From Spirochaetaceae bacterium (GTDB taxonomy: Bacteria > Spirochaetota > Leptospiria > Leptospirales > Leptonemataceae), in the NCBI GenBank assembly GCA_002730875.1, contig PCBI01000001.1:1-55839 (forward strand): DNA of 55,839 nt. Direction: 5' to 3'. Shown here in pieces: positions 21,101 to 27,946 of this stretch (positions are counted from its first letter, which is position 1; each line of letters begins with the position of its first letter). A program made the position numbers and the translations under genes. Under the pieces are notes generated by a model, which did not search any database, was not told the origin of the DNA, and saw only the letters and a program-made list of their open reading frames with translations.

Positions 21101-21502
21101 GGCGCCCAGTTGCTGGTAGACGGGACTCTATCCCAGGTAGCTCTATTCGCGTTGATGATGCTGGGCGGCCTCACTGCAAACGGTGCCATCATCATGGTAT
21201 CCACCATCTCCCAGGAGCTTCAGGACTCTGTTTCCGGGCAGCAAACCTTCCCCGACGCCATGGCATTGATTAGCACAATCTATGAATCCGCTTTATCCAG
21301 AGTCCGCCCTATTCTGATCACATGCACCACAACCATTCTAGGGATGGTGCCTTTGATGTTTGCAGGGGGCTCTGGCTCGGCTTTGTGGCAGCCTGTAGCG
21401 CTAATCACCATTGTAGGTACTCTCATATCCATTCCTACAGTGTTGTTACTAACACCTATGATATTCTACCTTCTCAGTTTGAGAGGCCTCAAGCAGTTGT
21501 AA
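18182..21502 (+). CDS. RND-family efflux permease, second copy, with long disordered N-terminus
   Basis: A second RND permease (1,106 residues), clearly diverged from the first. It carries about 55 polar, Ser/Pro/Asp-rich residues before TM1 ('GRPMAIFMLAAVIVQLGVVAL'), an unusual cytosolic extension, and a Gly/Pro/Ser-rich insert between TM6 and TM7 (about residues 545-600). TM4 reads 'LSAGILIDNAIVVSERTYR', again with one Asp. The C-terminal half has typical TM8-TM12 segments ('LIYFVLGALLESLLRPLIV', 'CTTTILGMVPLMFAGG'). The ATG overlaps the previous stop, so translation is coupled. It probably works with the TolC and adaptor proteins encoded upstream; the substrate is unknown. Confidence 0.92.
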   Translation: MSKKRNNRGGDRRSSESPTSPTSENPDDFEQGSVPTLSRNTGPGESAQRPSGNIYRQILGRPMAIFMLAAVIVQLGVVALVQLPISLLPKAGTSGITVVTRYPGTDPETVERLLTIPLERSLSDLAGLKHLMSESREGESRIHAIFEADEPIQIRINQASELIQPVAGMFPREVNRPYIVEYSSNDQPIFAFSLSSDQRNLDSLRAYADEHLKTHFSKINGVTEVLITGGNPREIQVVMDPRLLASRSLDPGALARSISPANTVTSAGSIDHGQVRSVNIDSAIEDMEELQTLPDYIGSTSVSHWTSVEDAHREPESISRTDGERRVTVYIKRAASASILSVTEQAAETLNGLKLPPDIKHTVTLNQGESVAESLQSLVNACIQGTVISILVMFVFLRNGRLTVFTALSIPFSVLGVFFFLMLADVGLHAMTLSALALSAGILIDNAIVVSERTYRLYESGTASLENRAEVLSRSTVELMAGTATTLITFIPIAFLSGPTKDRYMDFVITISAALILSLFFALFVLPNTLRQSWLIERPHSLTARIRSIVDGFISQVRSIFGSGFLRPGRPSSRAAGALGPVEQRNAPSVSHSGFGVGAPATKAIFSKGFEFCINHWRKLAIANGIVILSLPVLFWMAPAVSGSTNLDRTLHARVSLPTGIHLERTAQIFDRLESIATKNHFVKKVDAKIEKNQGDLYITLVDDVREGSGRERARESLNKELSVVRPAFVHFDEGGNEDKTYSLRLSFLGSNYAEIKPAIDGFSKQVESVPGVSRVIYHFREPRIYLDFQPDQDVWPRGGPRPAELARSMRYYMTGSVISKLHWTSRELDLRLKGDWKPSMGEQALMSFPVAYQEGSTELRSLGEFKETKGEPTIWRDNKRRALSISVEMKDPAHEKVIEAIHEFFNESVDNPDLTFSVSREYREGQGQIQELILAVVVALVLIYFVLGALLESLLRPLIVMLTIPVPMAAGLGAQLLVDGTLSQVALFALMMLGGLTANGAIIMVSTISQELQDSVSGQQTFPDAMALISTIYESALSRVRPILITCTTTILGMVPLMFAGGSGSALWQPVALITIVGTLISIPTVLLLTPMIFYLLSLRGLKQL

Positions 21503-21565
21503 TTATTCCCTGGGTCCCATCGGATGCCACATTTGGGACGCGATCAGAAAAAAAAGGAGCAAAGC

Positions 21566-22435
21566 ATGCCAGCAAAGAAGAAAGCAGCCAAATCCACAGC
21601 AAAGAAGAAAGGTGTCAGGGGTTCTTCGCGATCGCAGAAATCGGCAGATGAGAACCTGGACTACGCTGAAGGAGAAGAGGAACAGGAATTAGATCCAAGG
21701 GACCCATTTGGCCCCTATAGCGATCCAGTTCCAAAGAGGAGCAATACATTCTTCGAGGAGTTTCGAGTATGGATGCACTCGGCCAAGGGCTGGCTGTACG
21801 GACTCCTGCTAATCGCCATTGCAGGGCCTCTTTTCTATATGCTGGGCACATTGCGGTCTCCGAGCCATGAGGAGCTTCTGGAATACTATTTCAATAGCGG
21901 GAAGGCTTCGTCCAGCGAAGGGAGTCCGGTTTACACGGTCGGACAATTTCACAGAAGCAGCGATAACCTCTTACGGACTGCTAACACAATACGAAAGTTT
22001 ACTTTCGGCGATCAAGCCCCGGACCTTCGAGCAGATACAGAAGAGTATACTAGTTTCGCAGAGAGTCAATACGAGATTGATCTTCTGGCAAAAGCCGCGT
22101 TGGACAGGGGTTTGCTGGATAATGCGGATTTTAGGATCTTTCTCGAAAATTCAATGCGAGAATCTGTAGCCCGAGCCTATGTCTTGTATATGCTAAAAGA
22201 CCGGCTTCCCGCCAGGGCAGAAATGATCAAGGGTAGCAGTCCTCAGAACCTGGAGCGGTTCAAGAAGGAGCTAAAAGGACAACTCAGCGAGGAGGAATGG
22301 AAGAACCTCTCCAATGAGGATCTTAGACGGGGCTATGAGCAGGCCCAGATGCAGAAAATCCAGGAAACGATTCTTCTTCAGAGACGGCTGCTGGTACAGG
22401 AAGCGCGACAGGGCGACCGCCCCATAAGGGACTGA
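21566..22435 (+). CDS. membrane-anchored periplasmic protein, possible SurA/PpiD-like N-terminal domain
   Basis: I chose the ATG at 21566 because AAGGAG stands 6 bases upstream; an earlier in-frame ATG at 21524 lacks such a site. The 289 residues begin with a Lys/Ala-rich basic tail, then an acidic stretch, one membrane span ('GWLYGLLLIAIAGPLFYMLG', about 76-95) and an all-helical domain facing the periplasm. The segment 'LLAKAALDRGLLDNADFRIFL' with the helices after it recalls the N-terminal chaperone region of SurA/PpiD proteins. No parvulin domain follows, so this is at most a chaperone-like domain. It is the last gene of the efflux operon, 63 bases after the second permease. It could help fold the pump's exported parts; that is inference. 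Confidence 0.65.
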   Translation: MPAKKKAAKSTAKKKGVRGSSRSQKSADENLDYAEGEEEQELDPRDPFGPYSDPVPKRSNTFFEEFRVWMHSAKGWLYGLLLIAIAGPLFYMLGTLRSPSHEELLEYYFNSGKASSSEGSPVYTVGQFHRSSDNLLRTANTIRKFTFGDQAPDLRADTEEYTSFAESQYEIDLLAKAALDRGLLDNADFRIFLENSMRESVARAYVLYMLKDRLPARAEMIKGSSPQNLERFKKELKGQLSEEEWKNLSNEDLRRGYEQAQMQKIQETILLQRRLLVQEARQGDRPIRD

Positions 22436-22733
22436 GCAGTTAGGCTCACAGGCGGTTTACCGTCCCAATGTGCGGACACATAGCTGGAATGGGGCTCTGA
22501 AAGCAATCACAAGATTTCACCGTCCGGATTCAGCTCTTTTTCGATTCGGGTAGGAAGCCGGTACTTGCGCCGGGCTTCAGAGGCCCTGATCTCGTCAAGC
22601 GCCGGATTCTTTGCCGTCTCTTTGGCATCAAGGGCTACTCAAAAAAGAGTGGCCCAGCTGGTGCTGTCCCGTTCGTTGCAGCGAACAAGGAAACGCTCTG
22701 TGTTGCGCGCAGCCCATTGCCTTCGGTCAATCT
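22436..22733. other. intergenic region with a probable gene remnant
   Basis: Apart from the minus-strand remnant at 22507-22638 I see no gene, tRNA or clear terminator. This is the boundary between the efflux operon and the accessory island. Confidence 0.5.
22507..22638 (-). pseudogene. possible 3' remnant of a small gene
   Basis: The minus frame ending with TGA at 22507 encodes about 43 residues with natural-looking composition: 'ALDEIRASEARRKYRLPTRI' followed by an acidic end. It is preceded by an in-frame TGA and has no start codon. I do not recognise the family. It may be the tail of a decayed gene. Confidence 0.25.
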
Positions 22734-23180
22734 TTATTCTATATCATCTGACCCGCTAAATCTTTCGTCACGTTGGTGAAGAGTGTCTGTCTCAATAATC
22801 TCGATACGGACTTTTCCCTCATCCCATCGCTGTAGATCAATTCCTTCTACCGTGCAGCGTGGCGTGGCTCTAAATGAGTAATTGGGCTTCAACGGAGGCA
22901 CAGTGTTGAAAATAGATGATAAGAATGGAATTTGAGTATCTTCAAAGAATGGCTTACCAAGCTTATCCAGAAAGGTCACTCGGACTTTGACCATTAGGTA
23001 GGTATGTGCTGAATTGTTCTGAACAGTCATTCCCACACAGGCGCCGTCCTTGCCGTCCCGGCGTTTTCCAATCAAAGCTTTTACCTGGGATATTTCCAAT
23101 CCTTCCGTGATCATTGGTTGTTCAGGATGGATCGGCGAAGCGACGGCAAGAAAAAGCATCACTATAGAATATGCTCTCAT
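22734..23180 (-). CDS. small exported protein, copy 2 of a tandem pair
   Basis: A 148-residue protein with a signal peptide ('YSIVMLFLAVASPIHPEQ'), then a single beta-rich domain. It shares with its upstream neighbour the motifs 'ACVGMT..N.S.HTY', 'VR(V/I)TFLD......FFEDT', 'PNYS' and 'EGIDL.RW.EG.V.IEIIETDTL'. This arrangement recalls FxLYD-type periplasmic domains, but I cannot assign it firmly. Two conserved cysteines (one in 'ACVGM', one before 'EGIDL') could form a disulphide. A strong GGAGGGAG site lies just upstream. The function is unknown. Confidence 0.75.
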   Translation of the reverse strand: MRAYSIVMLFLAVASPIHPEQPMITEGLEISQVKALIGKRRDGKDGACVGMTVQNNSAHTYLMVKVRVTFLDKLGKPFFEDTQIPFLSSIFNTVPPLKPNYSFRATPRCTVEGIDLQRWDEGKVRIEIIETDTLHQRDERFSGSDDIE

Positions 23181-23215
23181 AATTTATTCTCCCTCCGTCT
23201 CGTTATTTCTGATAT

Positions 23216-23692
23216 TCAATCATTCTGCATTATCTCTTCTAACCTTTTAAGATCCTCTTTTCGTTTTTGTTCTCTATCGTTGTATTGAGCCAGTGTATCC
23301 GTTTCGATTATCTCAATCTTAACATTGCCTTCTTTCCACCGGTCCAAATCAATGCCTTCGGTCGAGCATATCCTTTTCGATTTGATGGAGTAATTCGGGC
23401 GAAGAGGTGTATCTCTATCGTCTGGACCAGTCCAGATCAGCAGAAACCGAGTATCTTCAAAGAAAGCCTCATCGTCGATATCGAGAAAAGTGATTCTAAC
23501 TCGCACCTTAATGTATGTGTGTTCCGATTCATTTTTGATCGTCATGCCCACACATGCCCCTTTTTCCCGTAGAATCGTTTGTCCCTTTTGAGCCTTCACC
23601 TCAGATATGATAAGTCCCTCAGTCATTGGTGCTTCTGCTGAAAGGGCGGTAGCAAACAAAGATGTCAGAATCGCTATTGTAATCCTATTCAT
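23216..23692 (-). CDS. small exported protein, copy 1 of a tandem pair
   Basis: A 158-residue paralogue of the gene downstream, with signal peptide 'ITIAILTSLFATALSAEA', the same Cys-containing 'ACVGMT' motif and the same 'IEIIETDTL' motif. It ends in a charged helical tail of about 25 residues not matched in the second copy. Its start overlaps the stop of the ribbon-helix-helix gene by 8 bases, so it is translationally coupled to a DNA-binding protein and a recombinase, an odd pairing for an exported protein. No function is known to me. Confidence 0.75.
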   Translation of the reverse strand: MNRITIAILTSLFATALSAEAPMTEGLIISEVKAQKGQTILREKGACVGMTIKNESEHTYIKVRVRITFLDIDDEAFFEDTRFLLIWTGPDDRDTPLRPNYSIKSKRICSTEGIDLDRWKEGNVKIEIIETDTLAQYNDREQKRKEDLKRLEEIMQND

Positions 23693-23867
23693 CTTTGGCC
23701 CCCCTTCGCTTCACTTCGTTCTGTAGCATCCAGATAATCTGGTTCGTTCTGCTTCGCATTTCTTCCCTTGCGATTTCGTCCAGTGCTTCCGCCAGTTCCC
23801 GATCCAGCGTAATGTTAAAAGATACGGTCGGGCTTTTTCCGATTTCCCCTTTCTTCGGTCTTGCCAT
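23685..23867 (-). CDS. ribbon-helix-helix (Arc/CopG-like) DNA-binding protein
   Basis: A 60-residue protein: a basic N-terminus 'MARPKKGE', a beta strand 'TVSFNITLD', then two helices ('RELAEALDEIAREEMRSRTN' and the 'QIIWMLQNEV' helix). This is the classical RHH fold, which dimerises and inserts the strand into the major groove. Such proteins are transcriptional repressors, antitoxins or recombination accessory factors. The start overlaps the recombinase stop by one base (TAATG). It may control this operon or assist the recombinase; no operator is identified beyond the candidate arrays upstream. Confidence 0.75.
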   Translation of the reverse strand: MARPKKGEIGKSPTVSFNITLDRELAEALDEIAREEMRSRTNQIIWMLQNEVKRRGAKDE

Positions 23868-24541
23868 TAAATTTCGATTCCTTGCACGTATTTGTCAGTG
23901 TAAAAAGCTGATGTAGTTTTCGGGTCGCTGTGTCCCAGAAGCTTTTGGGCGAAGATATGGTCCCGGGTGCGGGTTGCCAGTATTCCTACAAGATGCCTTA
24001 GACTGTGGGGTGCCAGGATCCGGCCCTGTCCATCCCGAAGATGCCATGCATTTACAATTCTTTGCAAGCTTCGCGTTACCAGCTGGGACCGTTTCCCTGT
24101 AATTGGATTTCGGCGCGACCATAGAATGTGGTCATCTTCGATCCCGGCTGATGTGTGGTAGTCATCGATCACAGCCATCAATTTTCGGAAGTGTGTTTTG
24201 GTTAGCTTTACAGTATGCCAGTCTTTCCGCTTCCTTCGATAGAAGGTGACAGCCGGGGATCCATCTATGTCCTTTTCAAAATTGCTTAGCTTCAATTCGC
24301 ACAGTTCAGAAGCACGCATCCCCGTTGCGGTCAGGATATGCAAGATGCAACGGTCCCGGAGCTCCGGTTCTTCCGTTGCCAGTTCCAGCCGTTCTTTGAA
24401 ATCTAGAATGGCCTTTAGCTCCGGGGCCTTCGCCCGGGCGGACCTGGGTTTCCTGGGCCCACCGCCATCCCCTGATTTCTTCCGAGCTTTCTTTGCCTCC
24501 CGTATTGCCTCCAGGTGGATGACTCTTGCAGCGTGACTCAT
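23867..24541 (-). CDS. short tyrosine recombinase / integrase
   Basis: A 224-residue site-specific recombinase whose catalytic domain is complete: 'TGMRASEL' (first Arg), a Lys in the beta turn ('RRKRKDWHTVKL'), 'HSLRH' (His-x-x-Arg), 'LLGHSDPKTT' (His) and 'AFYTDKYV' (nucleophile Tyr near the C-terminus). The usual N-terminal SAM-like core-binding domain is almost absent: only about 45 basic residues precede the catalytic domain, against 80-110 in normal integrases. No in-frame extension is possible because a TAG precedes the start codon by one codon. It may need a partner for DNA binding, or act like the minimal catalytic-only integrases. It is the first gene of a four-gene minus operon. 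Confidence 0.88.
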   Translation of the reverse strand: MSHAARVIHLEAIREAKKARKKSGDGGGPRKPRSARAKAPELKAILDFKERLELATEEPELRDRCILHILTATGMRASELCELKLSNFEKDIDGSPAVTFYRRKRKDWHTVKLTKTHFRKLMAVIDDYHTSAGIEDDHILWSRRNPITGKRSQLVTRSLQRIVNAWHLRDGQGRILAPHSLRHLVGILATRTRDHIFAQKLLGHSDPKTTSAFYTDKYVQGIEI

Positions 24542-24553
24542 GGGCTATTCTTG

Positions 24554-24646
24554 CCCGATGCGAGGCTCCTGAAAAGTGTTTTTTTGGTGTTTATTAAAAC
24601 TTATTGGTCTTGCAGTGTCCGAGAACCGATGAAATCGGACATCGGG
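24554..24646. repeat. inverted repeat upstream of the recombinase
   Basis: CCCGATG at 24554-24560 and its complement CATCGGG at 24640-24646 face each other across about 80 bases. A small hairpin (CCGAT-GAA-ATCGG, about 24626-24638) sits just before the right arm. The position immediately upstream of the recombinase start would suit recombinase or regulator binding, but no core/crossover site can be shown. Confidence 0.3.
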
Positions 24647-24764
24647 ATGCTCGAAGAAGCCAGGCGCTAAATTCTGCCCAGAAAAATTCGGAATAATGAC
24701 AATCTTAAGTCTAAGACCCCGGAGGGCCGCCATGTTCGATATGTCGCTAAATTCGCTCAGGCCA

Positions 24765-24793
24765 ATACCTCAAATAAGGTATAATTTGATACC
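24765..24793. promoter_or_regulatory. operator-like array ATACC / GGTAT / ATACC
   Basis: Three alternating half-sites: ATACC at 24765-24769, GGTAT at 24778-24782 and ATACC at 24789-24793. The first pair forms the perfect palindrome ATACCT-N6-AGGTAT; the second pair forms GGTAT-N6-ATACC. Half-sites spaced about one helical turn apart and overlapping a promoter -35 element suggest a repressor site controlling the S8 protease gene. Confidence 0.5.
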
Positions 24794-24812
24794 ATAATTT
24801 ATCGAATATAAT
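24786..24812 (+). promoter_or_regulatory. probable sigma70-type promoter of the S8 protease gene
   Basis: TTGATA at 24786-24791 and a perfect TATAAT at 24807-24812, spaced 15 bases (slightly short), in a strongly AT-rich stretch. The -35 box lies inside the ATACC/GGTAT array, so binding there would block transcription. Confidence 0.5.
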
Positions 24813-24876
24813 AATTTAGTTGCAACAAACGCCAATCATTGATCTGCATGACCATCAAGAGGTGGAGGTTTCCCCA

Positions 24877-26376
24877 ATGAAGCAGAAATATGAGTTACTA
24901 ATCAGCAATGAAGCTGCTCTAGATACGGTTCGTAAGAAGTTCGGAAGTGAACCGAAACGAACCTATCCCCACAATGACGGTGCTCTGAGGCATTTCTATG
25001 ATGTCACTATCAGCGGAATCAGTGACATATGGGTTACGGCGCGAGATCTTATGGCGATCGATGGAGTCATAGAAGTTGATCCCATTCTAAAGCTACTGGG
25101 GATCATCGACGAGTGGCGCGACAATGATGATATTAACTTAGATACATTCTGGCATCATACGATGACTGGCTTTCCTGAAGCAGTGCAACTTGCCAAGAAA
25201 AAGGGAAAGCTGTCCGCTAATCCCGGCAATAGAATTCAAGTTGCCCATTTAGACACTGGCTACACCCTACATCCGGAAATTCTGGGGATACAGAGCGCGA
25301 GGGGGCGAAATTTTATCCGGGGGGAAGATGCTGGGAGCGCCTTAGACCGCTTGGGCAGAGATTTTCTGGAGCAACCAGGTCACGGAACATCCACAGCGAG
25401 CGTAATCATCGGAGAGCGCGAAGATGAAAAGGACAGGAGCGCGGGTGTATACCCGTATGTGGACCTGATACCCTATAGAATCTCAGAATCTGTAGTGCAT
25501 ATCTTTGATAGCCCGATGCCGGAAGCAATTCAACATGCGGTGGATTCGGGTTGCTCGGTGATTACCATGAGCATGGGCGGAGCCCCTGGTCTGTGTTCCT
25601 GGGAAAAAGCCATTGACAATGCATATTCCAAAGGTGTGATTTTCGTGGCAGCTGCCGGAAACCTCGTTAACTTCGTAGTGTGGCCGGCTCGCTATCCGAA
25701 GGTAATTGCCGTAGCTGCCGTTAATACCCATGGTCTTGAATGGGAGGGGAGTTGTTCCGGCCCCAAAGTCGACATTTCTGCCCCAGGGGAAAATGTCTAT
25801 GTCGCCTCCGTAGAACAGGCGAAAGAAACTAGGGAACAAGTCTACCTTCACAGACATGGCTCCGGAACTTCTTTTGCTACTCCGCATGTCGCGGCCGCAG
25901 CAGCGCTATATCTCGAATACTATAGGGAGGAGTTGAACGCTGACGATTTTAGAGAAGATCCGCCCAATATCGTGGAGGCATTCCGATACGCTCTCAAGAA
26001 GGGCGCGTTTGTGCCCAATAAATGGGACGTCCACAAATTTGGCGCCGGGATCCTTAATGTGCCCGGTCTCCTAAGAATCCCTCCACAAGAATACATCGAT
26101 TCGAAATCCCGCATTCAGGAAAAGTCGATAGAATCTGCGCAACGTGACACTCAGAAGAATCTGCAACCAAGCCTTGAAGAAAAAAAAGAAATCTTCGAAG
26201 TATTTAACAGCTTCATAGACGATGGCGAGGCACGGAGCTCTTCGTCATCCTACGACGAGAAATCGTTTCGCGTTTCGTCCACCGAAAAGGGTGCCCCTTT
26301 GATGCCGAAAATCAATCCAGCTGCTGCCAGGGCAGGAGCGCAAAGATTAGAGAAGCTCTCAAATGGTCGCTGGTAA
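24877..26376 (+). CDS. S8-family (subtilisin-like) serine protease, cytosolic
   Basis: Start chosen at ATG 24877, which has GGTGGAGG about 9 bases upstream; a TTG at 24820 also opens the frame. The 499 residues comprise an I9-like N-terminal domain (about 1-70), then a subtilisin domain with all catalytic motifs: 'VAHLDTGYT' (Asp126), 'PGHGTSTASV' (His169), 'AAAGN' (oxyanion Asn262) and 'GSGTSFATPHVAAA' (Ser332). A polar C-terminal tail of about 110 residues includes a Ser run. There is no signal peptide, so the enzyme probably stays in the cytosol, where active proteases of this type are usually tightly controlled. A four-span membrane protein follows 116 bases downstream and a type I restriction operon next to that, which suggests a defence or regulated-proteolysis role (inference). 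Confidence 0.88.
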   Translation: MKQKYELLISNEAALDTVRKKFGSEPKRTYPHNDGALRHFYDVTISGISDIWVTARDLMAIDGVIEVDPILKLLGIIDEWRDNDDINLDTFWHHTMTGFPEAVQLAKKKGKLSANPGNRIQVAHLDTGYTLHPEILGIQSARGRNFIRGEDAGSALDRLGRDFLEQPGHGTSTASVIIGEREDEKDRSAGVYPYVDLIPYRISESVVHIFDSPMPEAIQHAVDSGCSVITMSMGGAPGLCSWEKAIDNAYSKGVIFVAAAGNLVNFVVWPARYPKVIAVAAVNTHGLEWEGSCSGPKVDISAPGENVYVASVEQAKETREQVYLHRHGSGTSFATPHVAAAAALYLEYYREELNADDFREDPPNIVEAFRYALKKGAFVPNKWDVHKFGAGILNVPGLLRIPPQEYIDSKSRIQEKSIESAQRDTQKNLQPSLEEKKEIFEVFNSFIDDGEARSSSSSYDEKSFRVSSTEKGAPLMPKINPAAARAGAQRLEKLSNGRW

Positions 26377-26492
26377 GGAAAACCCTTTCAATAGGCTCGG
26401 ACCGACCAAGGAGCAAATATTGATCATGAGGAGTTCGATAGCACATTTTCACAGAAACCTCTCCCAGTTGAGGGGGTACTCAGGAGAAAAGA

Positions 26493-27161
26493 ATGAGATT
26501 AATTGACCGGATTCGTTCCCTACAAGCGACGTGGGCGGCCTTAGCTTCCCTGGTCTTGGTGCTTCCAGGAGCTACTTTTTTCTGGCAGGACGGGCTCGCG
26601 CGAGGATCAGAGATAGCGCCCCTGTATGCAACGTTCGCCACCCTTTTATCGGCGCTAACGGTATTGGTTTGCCTCTTGCTGGCCAGAGATTCCATCACCT
26701 CACGCTGGAGCGCTTTTGCGATTACTCTGAGTATGATTTTGGCAGTAGGTGGCATTTCAGGGTCTATCTATCTGCGAAATGAAATTGTACCTGTTTCCTA
26801 TGCGAGCTATGTCCTAGAAGATGGAAAAAGAACCGGAATCTGGTTCGGTTGTGAAGGCGGGCTCACGATCGACCTGGTAGCCCCCAGGAGCGGTCAGGCA
26901 CTGCCCACGGAGCTCCAGATGGCGGAATGGCACGGCTGTGCTTGCGCAAACCCTCGATCCCTTAGAACATGTACCGAGATCCCTGCGGCCTACATTTCCA
27001 AAACGGGAGTGGCGCCATCGGAATGGCTAGCGCTTTTCCTTGGCGCCCTCGGTTTCGCCGGGATAACAGCGGTCTTCACAATTCTAAGCTTGAGACTGAC
27101 GCAGAATCCCGGGCTCCCGACACCAATGAAACCGGACGCGAAGCAGAATCAAGAAGAGTGA
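26493..27161 (+). CDS. four-span membrane protein, partner candidate of the S8 protease
   Basis: A 222-residue protein with hydrophobic spans at about 12-32, 44-64, 72-93 and 178-200. Between spans 3 and 4 lies a soluble loop of about 85 residues containing four cysteines ('FGCEGG', 'HGCACANP', 'RTCTE'), placed outside the cytoplasm by the positive-inside rule; both termini would be cytosolic. AGGAG is well placed 5 bases before the ATG. I do not recognise the family. Being directly downstream of a cytosolic protease, it could be the protease's substrate or membrane effector, or an unrelated passenger. Confidence 0.7.
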   Translation: MRLIDRIRSLQATWAALASLVLVLPGATFFWQDGLARGSEIAPLYATFATLLSALTVLVCLLLARDSITSRWSAFAITLSMILAVGGISGSIYLRNEIVPVSYASYVLEDGKRTGIWFGCEGGLTIDLVAPRSGQALPTELQMAEWHGCACANPRSLRTCTEIPAAYISKTGVAPSEWLALFLGALGFAGITAVFTILSLRLTQNPGLPTPMKPDAKQNQEE

Positions 27162-27172
27162 AGTAAACGCGG

Positions 27173-27212
27173 TGGCTCCGCAATGGAATGCTTGAGCTAT
27201 TTACCGGAGCCA
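27173..27212. terminator. inverted repeat between convergent genes, possible bidirectional terminator
   Basis: TGGCTCCG (27173-27180) pairs perfectly with CGGAGCCA (27205-27212) across a 24-base loop, between the stops of two convergent genes. There is no T-run on either side, so it is a weak intrinsic terminator at best. Confidence 0.3.
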
Positions 27213-27946
27213 TTCAGCCGCCTCTGCACTGCTTTCCAGTCGGACATCTCTCTTTCCAGTAGAGCATAGAATCGTTTGCTATGATTGTGTTCAATCACAT
27301 GGCAGAGCTCATGGGCTATCACGTAATCAATACAGCGGGACGGAACATGAATCAGTTCAGGATTGAGGATGATCTTTCCTTCTTTCGTGCAGGATCCCCA
27401 GCGAGTCTTCATCTTTCGAATTTCCATCGGAGGTGGTTTCGGTAGCTTCAGCTTTGTAACCTTCAGATAATCGTGAAATCGTTTGGACAGAACCTCACGG
27501 GCTCTGCTCCGAAACCAATCTTCCACGGCTTTCATGGTATCCTTCTGGTCGGGCTTTCCAGGGAGATAGACCTCGATGTATCCCTTCTTGAGCTTAACCT
27601 CTCGTGTGGCCGTGCCTTTGGATATCTTCAGACGGTATTGCTTTCCCAGATATCGGAAGGTTTCTCCTGAGACATACTTTCGAGTGGGTTGGGCCGGGAG
27701 GTAGGTTTCAAACTGCTTTTGCTGTTTCAAGATCCAGGGGGCCCGCTTCCGAACTCTATCCTTGACCTGGTGTAAATTGGCTTCCTCGGGAGCTTTGACC
27801 TCAACGGTCATATCTGGGAGGACTGAGATCGAAAGGGTCTTTCGTTTGCCTTGTTGCAGAGTAAATGAGATCCGAGCTTCTCCGTAGTCCACGGAGAGCT
27901 TACGAGATTGGCTATTCTTGTTCTTCAATGCTATGGACACCTTCAA
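27197..27946 (-). CDS. YgjP-type (SprT/M48-like) zinc metallopeptidase domain protein
   Basis: A 249-residue protein. An N-terminal beta-rich part (about 20-130) is followed by the metallopeptidase core with 'KMKTRWGSCTKEGKIILNPE' and the zinc motif 'VIAHELCHVIEHNHSKRFYA' (His-Glu-x-x-His plus downstream His/Glu), ending in 'REMSDWK'. This is the arrangement of the YgjP/DUF45 family. It starts at a TTG whose last bases overlap the hsdR stop (TTGA), so it is the last gene of the type I restriction operon. Genes of this family often sit next to hsdR; the cellular role is not established. I infer that it is an accessory protein of the restriction system. Confidence 0.85.
   Translation of the reverse strand: MKVSIALKNKNSQSRKLSVDYGEARISFTLQQGKRKTLSISVLPDMTVEVKAPEEANLHQVKDRVRKRAPWILKQQKQFETYLPAQPTRKYVSGETFRYLGKQYRLKISKGTATREVKLKKGYIEVYLPGKPDQKDTMKAVEDWFRSRAREVLSKRFHDYLKVTKLKLPKPPPMEIRKMKTRWGSCTKEGKIILNPELIHVPSRCIDYVIAHELCHVIEHNHSKRFYALLEREMSDWKAVQRRLNGSGK

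Noticed and set aside
24554..24646. Integron attI site
   Set aside because: The recombinase lacks the IntI-specific insertion and no attC-like cassettes follow.
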